Assembly: GCF_000745175.1 (NCBI RefSeq) | Contig: NZ_JQNI01000004.1 | Coordinates: 155,001-219,000, forward strand | Direction of reading: 5' to 3' | Length of the DNA stretch: 64,000 nucleotides | Origin: Deinococcus sp. YIM 77859 | Lineage (GTDB): Bacteria > Deinococcota > Deinococci > Deinococcales > Deinococcaceae | Shown here: piece by piece, positions 1-8,825 of the stretch | How positions within the stretch are numbered: position 1 is the stretch's first letter | Layout of the letters: each line of letters starts with the position of its first letter | Notes under the pieces: model-generated | Seen by the model: only the letters and a program-made list of their open reading frames with translations | Database searches by the model: none | Told to the model about the DNA's origin: nothing | Made by a program: the position numbers and the translations under genes

Positions 1-265
1 GCCGAGACAGTTCGTAGCGCGTCATGTCGAACGTCCGGAAGTCCCGATTGGACACGTGGCGGTACTGCCACGCCGGGTCATCCCCGGGCTTGACACCCTC
101 GGTGAAGCAATGGTGGCTGAAATGCACCCACACCGGATAGGTCACAGGTGGTTTGCCGTCCTTGCCGGGCTGCACGAAGTCGCACTCAAAGGGGTCCAGA
201 TGCCCCAGATCAAAGGTGGTTCCATCGTGTTCGAAAGCCCGCCAGCGCGTCACGCGCCTTACCAT
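1..265 (-). CDS. uncharacterised protein, 3' end outside window
   Basis: This is an open frame on the minus strand from an ATG at 265 down to the window edge, at least 88 codons without a stop. The visible protein has the stretch HLDPFECDF followed by VHFSHHCFTEG, so it is rich in His, Cys and aromatic residues, which resembles small uncharacterised bacterial or phage-associated proteins. No catalytic family can be named from this piece. It is divergent from the recombinase-like gene that follows, with about 190 bases between them. The ATG has no strong ribosome-binding site, so the start is uncertain. Confidence 0.4.
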   Translation of the reverse strand, partial: MVRRVTRWRAFEHDGTTFDLGHLDPFECDFVQPGKDGKPPVTYPVWVHFSHHCFTEGVKPGDDPAWQYRHVSNRDFRTFDMTRYELSR

Positions 266-456
266 AGCGCGGGCTCTGCGAGAGCTGGAGAACCCACAGG
301 CGGCTTGTGGTGAGGACGCGCTGGGGCTGCTGCTCCAGCCGAGCCTCACGTTGCGGTAGGGCTTATGTGCCTGAACACACCTGGACCACCTCGGCCGTCC
401 TCTCCCCTTTTTATCTTGGTCGAAGCGCCATAGTCCTCTGTTGTATATATTCAGAT

Positions 457-1311
457 GTGGACCTCTCCTCTCTTCTTCGGCGGACACTGGGGCGCGGGGA
501 TATCGAAGCGTTTCTGGATTTGATCGCGGATCACCTTCCAGGACAGCCCGGCAATGCCACCCGCAAGAACTACCTCTCCAGCCTGAGGGTCTATCTGCGC
601 TGGGCGGCGGCGGAAGGTCGCCCGGTGCTGCGGGCAGGGCCAGCCGACGCACAAGCGTACCGAGCCGTGCTGCTTCAAAAGCACCCCGCGACCCCGGCAA
701 CGGTTCACAATCACCTCGCGCGAGTGCGCACGCTCTATGACGTGCTGGCAGCGCAGGGTGCCCACCCTGGGCCGAATCCCTTCCTGGGCCTCCTGCTCCC
801 CAGCAACAAGCCCGAGGAGCACCGTGACCTCTACACCCCGGCGGAAATCAATCGCCTCCTGGCCCACGGCAACACGCAGGAGCGGGCGCTCGTGCTGTTG
901 GGTGCCCATGCCGGGCTAACGGGGCCGCAGACCGTCAACCTGCGCTGGGAGCACCTCGACCTCACGCGGGGAGAGCTGCGGGTTGGGGGACGAAGCCTAG
1001 AGCTCAGCTCGGAGCTGGGGGACGCGCTGCACGCCTACGGGCGGGAACAGGGGCAAACGGAACTGTTCAGAACTCCAGGGCCCATGTTTAGGCTGGAAAA
1101 CGACCATCAGCTGCGGGCCGTGATCTACGCCCTCTGCCGGCAGGCCAATGTTCCCTACAAGGCGTGGCGCGCCCTTCGAAACGCCGCTGGGCTGCGCCTC
1201 CTGCTGCAAACCGGGAACCCGCAGGTGGTGGCCGACCGGCTAGGCCTCACCACCCTCAAGGCGGTCGAGGTCTGGCAGAAGCTGGCGGCGGACCGACCTC
1301 CGCAAACATGA
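457..1311 (+). CDS. tyrosine-recombinase-fold protein lacking catalytic residues
   Basis: The protein has the two-part layout of XerC/D-type integrases: an N-terminal SAM-like core-binding part (NYLSSLRVYLRWA) and a C-terminal catalytic-type part. Aligned by eye to XerD, the first active-site Arg of the GLR motif is Thr (AGLTGPQTVNLRW). The beta-hairpin Lys is not apparent, and the HxLRH motif reads WRALRN. The LGH His is Leu (RLGLTT) and the nucleophilic Tyr position is Trp (EVWQKL). Only the second Arg is kept. A GTG at 457 is preferred because the frame upstream to 307 looks non-coding. It may be a DNA-binding or architectural protein rather than a recombinase. Coding is likely; function is unknown. 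Confidence 0.7.
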   Translation: MDLSSLLRRTLGRGDIEAFLDLIADHLPGQPGNATRKNYLSSLRVYLRWAAAEGRPVLRAGPADAQAYRAVLLQKHPATPATVHNHLARVRTLYDVLAAQGAHPGPNPFLGLLLPSNKPEEHRDLYTPAEINRLLAHGNTQERALVLLGAHAGLTGPQTVNLRWEHLDLTRGELRVGGRSLELSSELGDALHAYGREQGQTELFRTPGPMFRLENDHQLRAVIYALCRQANVPYKAWRALRNAAGLRLLLQTGNPQVVADRLGLTTLKAVEVWQKLAADRPPQT

Positions 1312-1368
1312 CTGAACCCTTCACGGCGCCGTCAGCCCCAGCTGCGGGGCAGCGCGCAGACTGGAGCC

Positions 1369-2994
1369 ATGAACCGAGTTCTGGCTCTGCTGCTGGGCGC
1401 ACTGCTCGTGGGCTGCAGCTCCCCGACGCCGAAGACACCCACCTACACCATTCGCGGACACGTGCTGCTGCCCGGTGACACGCGCGCGGTGACCCTCGAC
1501 ACGGCGGCGCTGTGGGAGCTGCCCCATGTGCCGGGAGAGGTGTTGCTGGAGACCCCGCCAGCGGACAGGCTGAGTGCTCAGGCGCTCGGGCTTCTCTCCA
1601 AGGTGCAGCGGCAAGCGGTGCCGGGCACCAACCTGGCCCTGGCACGGACGCCTGCCGGGCAAACAGACGCGGCCTTCGCGCAGCGGCTGAGGGCCACAGG
1701 TGTGCGCGCACAACCCAACCTGATCTACCAGGCGCTGTCCGTGCCCAACGATCCGGGGTTCCCCGGTGCGGAGCGGCCGGGTGTGGTGGTGCGGGGGGTG
1801 GCCTACGATCAGGACTACCTCACGCGCATCCGGGCGCTGGAGGGCTGGAACCGGCTGGAGGCGCTGGGCAAACCCGTCGATGGCGCCCTGACGGCAGTGC
1901 TTGATACAGGGGTGGACGCCGGTCATCCCGAGCTGCTGGGGCGTTTGCACCCGGGCACTGACTTCTGCTCGCGGCTTGTAGGCCAGAGTTGCCAGGGCAC
2001 GGACACGGACCCGGACGAGGTCACCGCCGGCGACGTGGGACACGGCACCAGCACGGCAGGGCTGATTGTGGCCCAGACCCATAACGGCGAGGGGCTGGCC
2101 AGCCTGACTTGGCGGGGGACTGTCCTTCCCGTCAAGGTGTTTGGGACGAATGGCTCCATCTCCGGCGCAACCAGTGCGAGTGTGATCGCGGGTCTACGGT
2201 ACGCGCAGGCCCAGGGCGCCAAGGTGGTGAACCTGAGTCTAGGCTTTCGGGGCAGCAGGGGGCAGGCGGCGCCGGCTGACCCCGCGCTGGCAGCCGCCAT
2301 CGCAGACGTTGCAGCCGCCGATATCGTGCTCGTGGCGGCGGCGGGCAACACCCCGGATGAGGGGCTGTACTATCCGGCCAGCGACCCCAACGTGCTGGCG
2401 GTAGGAGCAGTGGCCCGTGAGGACCAAGCGCTTGCGCCCTACAGTGCGCGGCCCCTGCCCGGTCAAAAGCCCCTGGACCTCGTGGCGCCGGGAGGAGTCA
2501 GCGGCAGCAGCCCAGACGATATCCTGACGCTCGCGCCCCGCGCCCAGGGCGGGTACACCCTGCGAGCAGGAACAAGCGAGGCAGCTCCCCTGGTCAGTGG
2601 CACGGCAGCACTGCTGCGCGCCGCCTTTCCGCAGCTGAGGGCAAGTCAGATTCGGCAAGCCTTGAAGGAGGGAGCCACCCCCACCGCCGCGGGAGCACTC
2701 CTCAACGTCGAGGGGGCAGTCAACCGCGCCGCCAGCCTGCCCCTTCCCCCACCGTACACGCTCAAGGTCGAAGCCTGGCGCAGCGGACGGGCGGTCACCA
2801 GCACCACATTCACGGGAACCCTTGACCCCGAGCAGGCTGCCGTCCCCTACACCTTGGGTGGACTGCCTGCCGGAACGTACGAACTGCGCGCCACCCTGCA
2901 ACGCGCCGGGGAGATCCTGAGCGGCAGCGCGGCCGCCACCGTTCCTGGGAGTGACGGCACAGACGCTGTGCAAGACATCCAGACCCACCGCTGA
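1369..2994 (+). CDS. S8 (subtilisin-like) serine peptidase, lipoprotein
   Basis: A 541-residue secreted peptidase. The N-terminus is a lipoprotein signal with lipobox LVGC, placing the lipidated Cys at residue 16. Residues about 25-130 look like an inhibitor or propeptide region. The catalytic triad is visible as Asp179 in AVLDTGVDAGHP, His225 in GHGTSTAGL and Ser403 in AGTSEAAPLVSG, with the oxyanion Asn327 in AAAGN. About 100 C-terminal residues form a small beta-rich domain. The expected role is extracytoplasmic protein degradation from a membrane anchor. It lies 57 bases after the recombinase-like gene, in the same direction. Confidence 0.9.
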   Translation: MNRVLALLLGALLVGCSSPTPKTPTYTIRGHVLLPGDTRAVTLDTAALWELPHVPGEVLLETPPADRLSAQALGLLSKVQRQAVPGTNLALARTPAGQTDAAFAQRLRATGVRAQPNLIYQALSVPNDPGFPGAERPGVVVRGVAYDQDYLTRIRALEGWNRLEALGKPVDGALTAVLDTGVDAGHPELLGRLHPGTDFCSRLVGQSCQGTDTDPDEVTAGDVGHGTSTAGLIVAQTHNGEGLASLTWRGTVLPVKVFGTNGSISGATSASVIAGLRYAQAQGAKVVNLSLGFRGSRGQAAPADPALAAAIADVAAADIVLVAAAGNTPDEGLYYPASDPNVLAVGAVAREDQALAPYSARPLPGQKPLDLVAPGGVSGSSPDDILTLAPRAQGGYTLRAGTSEAAPLVSGTAALLRAAFPQLRASQIRQALKEGATPTAAGALLNVEGAVNRAASLPLPPPYTLKVEAWRSGRAVTSTTFTGTLDPEQAAVPYTLGGLPAGTYELRATLQRAGEILSGSAAATVPGSDGTDAVQDIQTHR

Positions 2995-3095
2995 CCCCAT
3001 AGACCTGGGCAAGCAGGATGTGAATGGGGTGAAGCCGGCTTCAGCGCTTTCATGAACAAGCGTCATCCTCAGCGCAGGAGCGTTCACAGTTCTTT

Positions 3096-3171
3096 GGGGG
3101 CAAACGGCAGAGCTGGACAGGAGAATCTGGTCGCCCAACGGCACGAGCATCTGCTGGGGGGCAAACAGCAG
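3096..3171. repeat. imperfect 15-bp direct repeat
   Basis: GGGGGCAAACGGCAG at 3096-3110 recurs as GGGGGCAAACAGCAG at 3157-3171, one mismatch, 61 bases apart. Both copies lie just upstream of the KGG protein gene. They could be protein-binding half sites or simple chance similarity. Confidence 0.35.
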
Positions 3172-3209
3172 GAAACGTGAGCGACGAGCGTTTCCGGGGA
3201 GGAAAGAGC

Positions 3210-3413
3210 ATGACAACCACCAGCAAGAGCACGGCGCGGCGCGGCTTTGCCGCAATGGATCCAGCCCGGCAGCGGGAAATTGCCCGACTGGGAGGCCAGG
3301 CGGCACACCGCAGCGGCAACGCCCACCGATTCACGTCGGAAGAGGCCCGGGAAGCGGGGCGCAAGGGCGGCCGGGCCGCTCGCGGCTCCACCCGGCAAAG
3401 CCGCGAGCAGTAA
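3210..3413 (+). CDS. small KGG-motif stress protein
   Basis: A 67-residue, highly basic, Gly/Ala/Arg-rich protein with GG-repeat motifs (RLGGQAAHRSG and RKGGRAARG) and the phrase FTSEEAREAG between them. This is the pattern of KGG/GsiB-like general-stress and Con-10 type proteins, thought to be disordered hydrophilins that accumulate on stress. The ATG at 3210 is chosen because GGGGAGGAAAG precedes it at good spacing. An in-frame GTG at 3177 is less likely. A short GCCCC/GGGGC stem followed by a T-run lies just downstream. Confidence 0.8.
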   Translation: MTTTSKSTARRGFAAMDPARQREIARLGGQAAHRSGNAHRFTSEEAREAGRKGGRAARGSTRQSREQ

Positions 3414-3424
3414 GGTCCCCACGT

Positions 3425-3445
3425 GCCCCTACCGGGGCGCTTTTC
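3425..3445 (+). terminator. weak intrinsic terminator after KGG gene
   Basis: A 5-bp GCCCC/GGGGC stem with a TACC loop is followed by GCTTTTCC. It is short for a terminator, but it is placed directly after the stop of the KGG gene and before the glycosyltransferase ribosome-binding site. Confidence 0.35.
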
Positions 3446-3486
3446 CAGCGGAAGCCTAGCACTCGGCCAGCCGGAAAGGAGAATTC

Positions 3487-4620
3487 ATGAAAAGCGCGCC
3501 CGCCTTGCTTGTGTTGTCCCACCTGAGATGGGACTTTGTCTTCCAGCGGCCGCAGCACCTGATGACGCGGGCAGCGCGGTCACGGCGGGTGTACTACATC
3601 GAGGAGCCGGTGTACGGGGCACCGTCTGACCAGCTGGCGGTGCGCCGTGACGCCAGTGGCGTCACGGTCATCACGCCCCAGCTTCAGCAGGGCCGCAGCG
3701 CCGACGAGGGCCGCGCGAGCACCGCGCGGCTGCTGGCCTCCTGGGTCCAGGCCGAACACCTCCACGTGTACGACCTGTGGGTGTACACCCCGATGGAGTT
3801 GCCCGTCACCGCTGGCCTCACGCCCCGCGTGACGATCTACGACTGCATGGACGAACTCGCCAACTTCAAGGGCGCTCCCCCCGAGCTGCGCGCTCGTGAA
3901 GCCGCCCTGTTTCGCCGTGCCGACGTCGTCTTTACCGGCGGCTACCGCCTGTACGAGGCCAAGCGCGACCAGCACCCCAACGTGCACTGCTTTCCCTCCA
4001 GCGTCGATACCGCCCACTTCGCCCAGGCCCGCCAGGCTCTGCCTGATCCCGCAGACCAAGAGCCGCTTCCCCGTCCCCGCCTGGGCTTTTACGGCGTGAT
4101 CGACGAGCGCTTTGACATCGCGCTGCTCGGCGAGCTTGCTCGCCGCCGTCCGGCGTGGCACTTCGTGCTGCTGGGTCCGGTTGTCAAGATCGATCCCGCT
4201 TCCCTGCCGCGGGGCGAGAACCTGCACTACCTGGGCATGAAGCGGTATACCGAGCTCCCGGCCTACCTGGCCCACTGGGACGTAGCGCTGCTGCCCTTTG
4301 CGCGCAATGCGGCAACCGAATTCATCAGCCCGACCAAGACGCCCGAGTACCTGGCGGCCGGGGTGCCGGTCGTGTCGACCGGCATCCGTGACGTGGTGCG
4401 GCCCTACGGCGAACGGAACCTGGTGCGCATCGCCGACGGTGTAGATGCCTTTGAGGCCGCCTGCGCCGCGGCGCTGGACGAACGCGACACCCCGGCCGGC
4501 GAGGCGCGCCGTCAGCGGGCGGATGCCTTCCTTGCCACCCTCTCCTGGGACCACACCTGGGCTGAAATGAGCGCCCTGATCGAGCAGGCGGCTACGAGCG
4601 TCTCCGCCGCCGCAGACTGA
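3487..4620 (+). CDS. glycosyltransferase, GT4/GT-B type
   Basis: 377 residues starting from an ATG with GGAAAGGAG just upstream. The N-terminus (LVLSHLRWDFVFQRPQHL) is typical of TuaH-like and related glycosyltransferases. The C-terminal donor-binding half contains PRLGFYGVIDERFD, a Rossmann strand, and the segment FISPTKTPEYLAAGVPVVST that binds the nucleotide-sugar phosphate. The acceptor is unknown, but cell-envelope polysaccharide or glycolipid synthesis is likely. No membrane segment is apparent, so it probably acts on the inner face of the membrane. An SDR gene follows 79 bases later. Confidence 0.85.
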   Translation: MKSAPALLVLSHLRWDFVFQRPQHLMTRAARSRRVYYIEEPVYGAPSDQLAVRRDASGVTVITPQLQQGRSADEGRASTARLLASWVQAEHLHVYDLWVYTPMELPVTAGLTPRVTIYDCMDELANFKGAPPELRAREAALFRRADVVFTGGYRLYEAKRDQHPNVHCFPSSVDTAHFAQARQALPDPADQEPLPRPRLGFYGVIDERFDIALLGELARRRPAWHFVLLGPVVKIDPASLPRGENLHYLGMKRYTELPAYLAHWDVALLPFARNAATEFISPTKTPEYLAAGVPVVSTGIRDVVRPYGERNLVRIADGVDAFEAACAAALDERDTPAGEARRQRADAFLATLSWDHTWAEMSALIEQAATSVSAAAD

Positions 4621-4699
4621 AGGGGACCTTGCCGGAGCTTTAGCCAACTCACGACAAAGCCGCCCTCTGCCCCCCGAAACTCGGCTCTGGGAGGACCAC

Positions 4700-5719
4700 G
4701 TGAACCTCAAACCCCTGAACGAGCAGGTTATGGTGATTACGGGCGCGTCGAGCGGCATCGGCCTGAGCACCGCGCGGCTGGCGGCGCGAGCTGGTGCACG
4801 GCTGGTGCTGGCCGCACGCAGCGAGCAGGCCCTGCGGCGGCTCACCCAGGAACTCACGGACGCGGGCGGGCACGTTGTCTTTGCGGTGGCCGACGTGAGC
4901 CGCGAGGAGGACGTGGCGCGGGTCGCTGAGCTGGCACAGGAGACCTTTGGCGGGTTCGACACCTGGGTGAACAACGCGGGTGTCGGTATGTACGGAGAGC
5001 TGATGGCGTCGGACGTGGCGGACATGCGCCGCGTCTTCGACATCAACTTCTGGGGCGTGGTGTACGGCTCACGGGTGGCGGTGAGGCACCTGCGGGAACG
5101 GGGAGGAGCGCTGATCAACCTGGGCAGCGTAGCTTCCGAGCAGGCCATTCCGCTGCAAGCGCTGTACTCCGCCTCCAAGCACGCTGTCAAAGCCTTTACA
5201 GACGGCCTGCGGATGGAACTCGCTCATGAGGGCGCGCCCATCTCCGTCACGCTGATAAAGCCCGGCCCCATCGACACGCCCTGGCCGCTGAACGCGCGCA
5301 GCGTTCTGGAGGACGAACCGCAGCATGTGCCGCCCGTCTATGCGCCGCAGGCCGTCGCACGGGCGATTGTGCACGCTGCGACGACTCCTACCCGCGAGGT
5401 GTATGTCGGCGCAGGCGCCAAATGGATGGCGGCGTCCGGGCAGTGGGCTCCCGGGCTGACCGAACGGCTGATGGCCGCCCTGGTGATCCCCCGCACCCAC
5501 AGCCGCCGCCCGCCGCAGCCTCCCGGACAGGATATTCTCAACCACCCTTCCGAGCGCCTGGCAGAACGGGGCGACTATCCCGGGGTGGTGCAGCCCGTGA
5601 GCGTCTACACCGAAGCTGTCCTGCACGGCAAGTGGCTGGCGGCGGGGCTGTTGGGAGCGGGATGGGCTGCGGCTCTTTGGAACCGCCGACGGCGAGCGGC
5701 CACAGGTCGCCCCTCTTAA
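4700..5719 (+). CDS. SDR family oxidoreductase with C-terminal membrane segment
   Basis: A 339-residue short-chain dehydrogenase with a GTG start behind GGGAGGACC. It shows the NAD(P) motif TGASSGIG near residue 15, NNAG, and the YSASK catalytic Tyr/Lys pair. At 339 residues it is longer than the usual 250. The extra C-terminal part ends in a hydrophobic stretch (LAAGLLGAGWAAALW) followed by Arg residues, a likely single membrane anchor. Substrate is unknown; related proteins are often annotated as ketoreductases of envelope lipid or aldehyde metabolism. Confidence 0.88.
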   Translation: MNLKPLNEQVMVITGASSGIGLSTARLAARAGARLVLAARSEQALRRLTQELTDAGGHVVFAVADVSREEDVARVAELAQETFGGFDTWVNNAGVGMYGELMASDVADMRRVFDINFWGVVYGSRVAVRHLRERGGALINLGSVASEQAIPLQALYSASKHAVKAFTDGLRMELAHEGAPISVTLIKPGPIDTPWPLNARSVLEDEPQHVPPVYAPQAVARAIVHAATTPTREVYVGAGAKWMAASGQWAPGLTERLMAALVIPRTHSRRPPQPPGQDILNHPSERLAERGDYPGVVQPVSVYTEAVLHGKWLAAGLLGAGWAAALWNRRRRAATGRPS

Positions 5720-5786
5720 CCCTTTGTTGAGGTAAGGGGGACAGCTTCCCCACACGGGCCCAAGCGGTGTAATCTTCCGCGAAGGC

Positions 5787-8700
5787 GTGAACCGAGACCC
5801 TTCCCTTGTTCCTCCACTCGACGCCCTGGCTCTGCTCGACGGGCTGCTTGATCCATTTTTTATCGCCGATGGGGAGGGCCGCTGGACGTACGTCAATGGG
5901 CCTGCCGCCGCCCTGCTGGGAACCACACCGCCAGAGTTGCTGGGCCGTCCCCTGCTGGAGGGTTTTCCAGGGACGATAGGGGCAGCTCTGCACGAGGTGT
6001 GCCGCTTGGTCTTCCAGACCGGGCAGGAGCGGCGCTTCGAGGTGGGTTGTTCCCAGACGGGCCTGTGGGTGGAGGGCCAGGCCCGCCCCTATGCGGATAG
6101 CGTGGCCGTTCAGTTGAGGGACGTCACCGAACGCCGACGAACCGAGGAACGGCGGGAGGCACTCCTGGCGATCACGCGTGCGCTGGCGGCGGCCGGCTCC
6201 CCGGCACAAGCTCTACAGGCGACGCTGGAGCTTATCCGTGAGGCCCTGGGGGCAGCGGGCGGGGTGTTTTGGCCCCTGCCCCAGGAGGGCAAGGGAACCC
6301 TCCCGGTCCAGCGGGTAGGCCTCAACCTGCAACTGGCAGACGCGGTGCTCACCGCGCTCGTGCAGGAGGCAGGAGAGGGGCCGGACGGCCTGTTTCTGCG
6401 GCAGGAGGACGCGGCTGCCCTCGCTCCGAAACCGTCCGTACAGGCCCTGGCGGTTCTCCCGTTGGGACCGGAGGGGGAAAGGCGGGGGGGCCTCATCCTG
6501 CACTTCTCCCAAGACCGTTCCTTCACGGCGAGCGAACAGGAGTTTCTGCGCTTTCTGGCGGGACAACTTACCCAAACCCTGCGGCGCCTCGAGGCTATCG
6601 AGGCGAGCGAGCGGGTGAGGCAGGCACTCGACCAGGAACGGGCCCGGCTATGGGCCATTCTCGATCAGATGCCCGTTGCCATCTGGATCGCGGAGATGCC
6701 CACTGGCCGCCTGATCGCGGGAAACCGGGCCATCGAGCGCATCCTGCGCCATCCCTTCCGAGCGAGCCAGGACACCGAACACTACAGCGAATACGTGGGC
6801 TTTCACCCAGACGGCCGGCGGTACGAGAGCAGCGAGTGGCCGCTGGCCCGCACCGTTCGTACCGGCGAGCGTGTCGAGTGCGAGGAAATCGAGATGGAGC
6901 GGGGAGACGGCACGCGCGGCTTCGTGCAGTACGCGTCCACCCTGATCGAGGACGAGCACGGGAACGGCCCTGCCCTCGCAGTGGTGACCGGCGTGGACGT
7001 GACCGAACAGCGGGAACTCAGCGCCACGCTGGAGCAGCGGGTGACCGAGCGGACCCGTGACCTGCTGCGCCGCAACGAGGAGCTGGCCGCCGAGACTGCC
7101 GCCCTCCAGGCTTTTGCCCGCTTCACCGAACTCACGGGCCACGAGACCAACCTGGAGGTGCTCACCCAGGCTGCGGCCCAGCTGCTGCACCGGGCGCTGG
7201 GAGACGGCAGCACCGGGTACTACGAACTTCAGGGAAACCTCTGGAAGCAGGGGCCCTGGGACGGCGATATGGAACCCGCGACCCTGAACGCCGCGCAGGC
7301 GGGGTTCCCGGCGGATCTTCCGCTTTTTGCCCAGCCCGCCGCGACCCGTGAGCCGCTGTTTGTGGACGAGTGGCGGCAATCAGAGCACGCGCTTGCCGCG
7401 CACACGCCCGAGTATGGGGCGCTGGCTGTCTACCCGGTCACGGTGGGCGGAAAGACCATCGGACAACTGGCGGCGGGCCTGCGCGGAAAAACCCGCTGGA
7501 GCGAGCGCGACAGGGCGGTGTTTCGGGCGGTGGGCCGGGCGCTGAGCCTGGCGGCGGAGCGAGCGGACCTGACCCGCACCCTCAACGCGCAGAAAGAAGA
7601 GCTCGCGGCCCGCTCCCGCACGCTGGAGGCGTTCGCGGAACTGGGCCGCGACCTGCGAGATCCTGAGCTGCAAGCCGATCCGCTGTGGCTGGTGCGGCGC
7701 GCGCAGGAGATTCTGCTCGCCACGCTGCCCGAAGGATACGTGGTCTATGCCGAACCCGAAGACGGCCTGTGGCGCTTCAAGGTGCAGGTGGGTGACCTGC
7801 GGAATTCTGAACTCCAGGCGGCGGTCGAAGCCGGACTGCCCTTTGAAAGCACCCGAAACCTCTGGTTGCCTTGGCACACCCAGCAGCCCTTCTACCAGGA
7901 CAGCTACGACACGGGTACCGACGGGCTGGAGCAGCTCACGGGGCACATCAGCGCTACGGCGACCCTTCCCGTGCTCGTCAACGGTGCACCACGCGGGGTG
8001 CTCGCGGTCGCCCTCTTTGGGTCGCCCAACGGAACGCCGCGCCACTGGTCGGGCACAGACCGAGTGGTGTTGGAGACGGTCGTGCGCAGCCTCGGCTTGG
8101 CTCTAGAGCGCAGCGAGGGCGCGCAGGCGCTCGCGGCCAAGCAACGGGAGCTGGAGCAGGCCAACCGCGACCTAGAGGCCTTCTCGTACAGCGTCTCGCA
8201 CGATCTGCGCGCGCCCGTACGGCACATCAGCAGCTTTGCGGGCCTGCTGCGCCGGGCGGTCGCGGATCAGCCCCGCGCCCTGAAGTACGCGGATGTGATC
8301 GAGGCCAGCGCCGCCAGGATGAATACCCTGATCGACGGCCTGCTGACCTTGGCCCGTCTAGGGAGCGGTGAGGTGCGAAAGACCGAGGTCGCCCTGGGTG
8401 ACCTGGTGGAGGCTGTACGGGTCGAGCTCGCTCCCGAAGCCGGCGAACGGCAGATTGAGTGGCAAGTCGCTGACCTGCCGACCGTCCGCGGGGACCCTAC
8501 GCTGCTGCGCCAGGTCCTTCAGAATCTGCTGGGCAATGCGCTGAAGTATTCCCGGCCGCGGGACGTGACCCGCATCGAAGTCTGGGCCGAGCGGACAGGG
8601 CACGAGCACGTCATCCACGTTCGTGACAACGGGGTGGGTTTCGACCCCGCCGGAGAGAGCAAGCTTTTCGAGGTCTTTCAGCGCCTGCACACCCCGCAGG

Positions 8701-8825
8701 AATTCGAGGGGGACGGCATAGGGCTAGCCAGTGTGCAGCGCATTGTCAGCCGGCATGGGGGGCGCGTCTGGGCAGAGGGCCGCCTCGGGGAGGGCGCCAC
8801 CTTCAGCTTCACGCTGCCGGCCTAG
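5787..8825 (+). CDS. sensor histidine kinase with PAS and GAF domains
   Basis: A 1012-residue cytoplasmic sensor kinase. By pattern it carries a PAS domain (about 10-115), a GAF-like domain (125-275), a second PAS domain (290-415), a short coiled coil (TLEQRVTERTRD), two further GAF-like domains (about 430-610 and 625-780), a HisKA domain with phospho-acceptor His805 in SYSVSHDLRAP, and an HATPase domain with the N box QNLLGNALKYS and G boxes DNGVGF and GDGIGL. No membrane segments are seen, so the input is a cytosolic cue or bound cofactor. No response regulator lies beside it, making it an orphan kinase. The GTG start follows a poor ribosome-binding site. Confidence 0.92.
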   Translation: MNRDPSLVPPLDALALLDGLLDPFFIADGEGRWTYVNGPAAALLGTTPPELLGRPLLEGFPGTIGAALHEVCRLVFQTGQERRFEVGCSQTGLWVEGQARPYADSVAVQLRDVTERRRTEERREALLAITRALAAAGSPAQALQATLELIREALGAAGGVFWPLPQEGKGTLPVQRVGLNLQLADAVLTALVQEAGEGPDGLFLRQEDAAALAPKPSVQALAVLPLGPEGERRGGLILHFSQDRSFTASEQEFLRFLAGQLTQTLRRLEAIEASERVRQALDQERARLWAILDQMPVAIWIAEMPTGRLIAGNRAIERILRHPFRASQDTEHYSEYVGFHPDGRRYESSEWPLARTVRTGERVECEEIEMERGDGTRGFVQYASTLIEDEHGNGPALAVVTGVDVTEQRELSATLEQRVTERTRDLLRRNEELAAETAALQAFARFTELTGHETNLEVLTQAAAQLLHRALGDGSTGYYELQGNLWKQGPWDGDMEPATLNAAQAGFPADLPLFAQPAATREPLFVDEWRQSEHALAAHTPEYGALAVYPVTVGGKTIGQLAAGLRGKTRWSERDRAVFRAVGRALSLAAERADLTRTLNAQKEELAARSRTLEAFAELGRDLRDPELQADPLWLVRRAQEILLATLPEGYVVYAEPEDGLWRFKVQVGDLRNSELQAAVEAGLPFESTRNLWLPWHTQQPFYQDSYDTGTDGLEQLTGHISATATLPVLVNGAPRGVLAVALFGSPNGTPRHWSGTDRVVLETVVRSLGLALERSEGAQALAAKQRELEQANRDLEAFSYSVSHDLRAPVRHISSFAGLLRRAVADQPRALKYADVIEASAARMNTLIDGLLTLARLGSGEVRKTEVALGDLVEAVRVELAPEAGERQIEWQVADLPTVRGDPTLLRQVLQNLLGNALKYSRPRDVTRIEVWAERTGHEHVIHVRDNGVGFDPAGESKLFEVFQRLHTPQEFEGDGIGLASVQRIVSRHGGRVWAEGRLGEGATFSFTLPA

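Noticed and set aside
3580..5190. 536-codon minus-strand frame opposite glycosyltransferase and SDR
   Set aside because: Low-complexity shadow of two well-supported genes.
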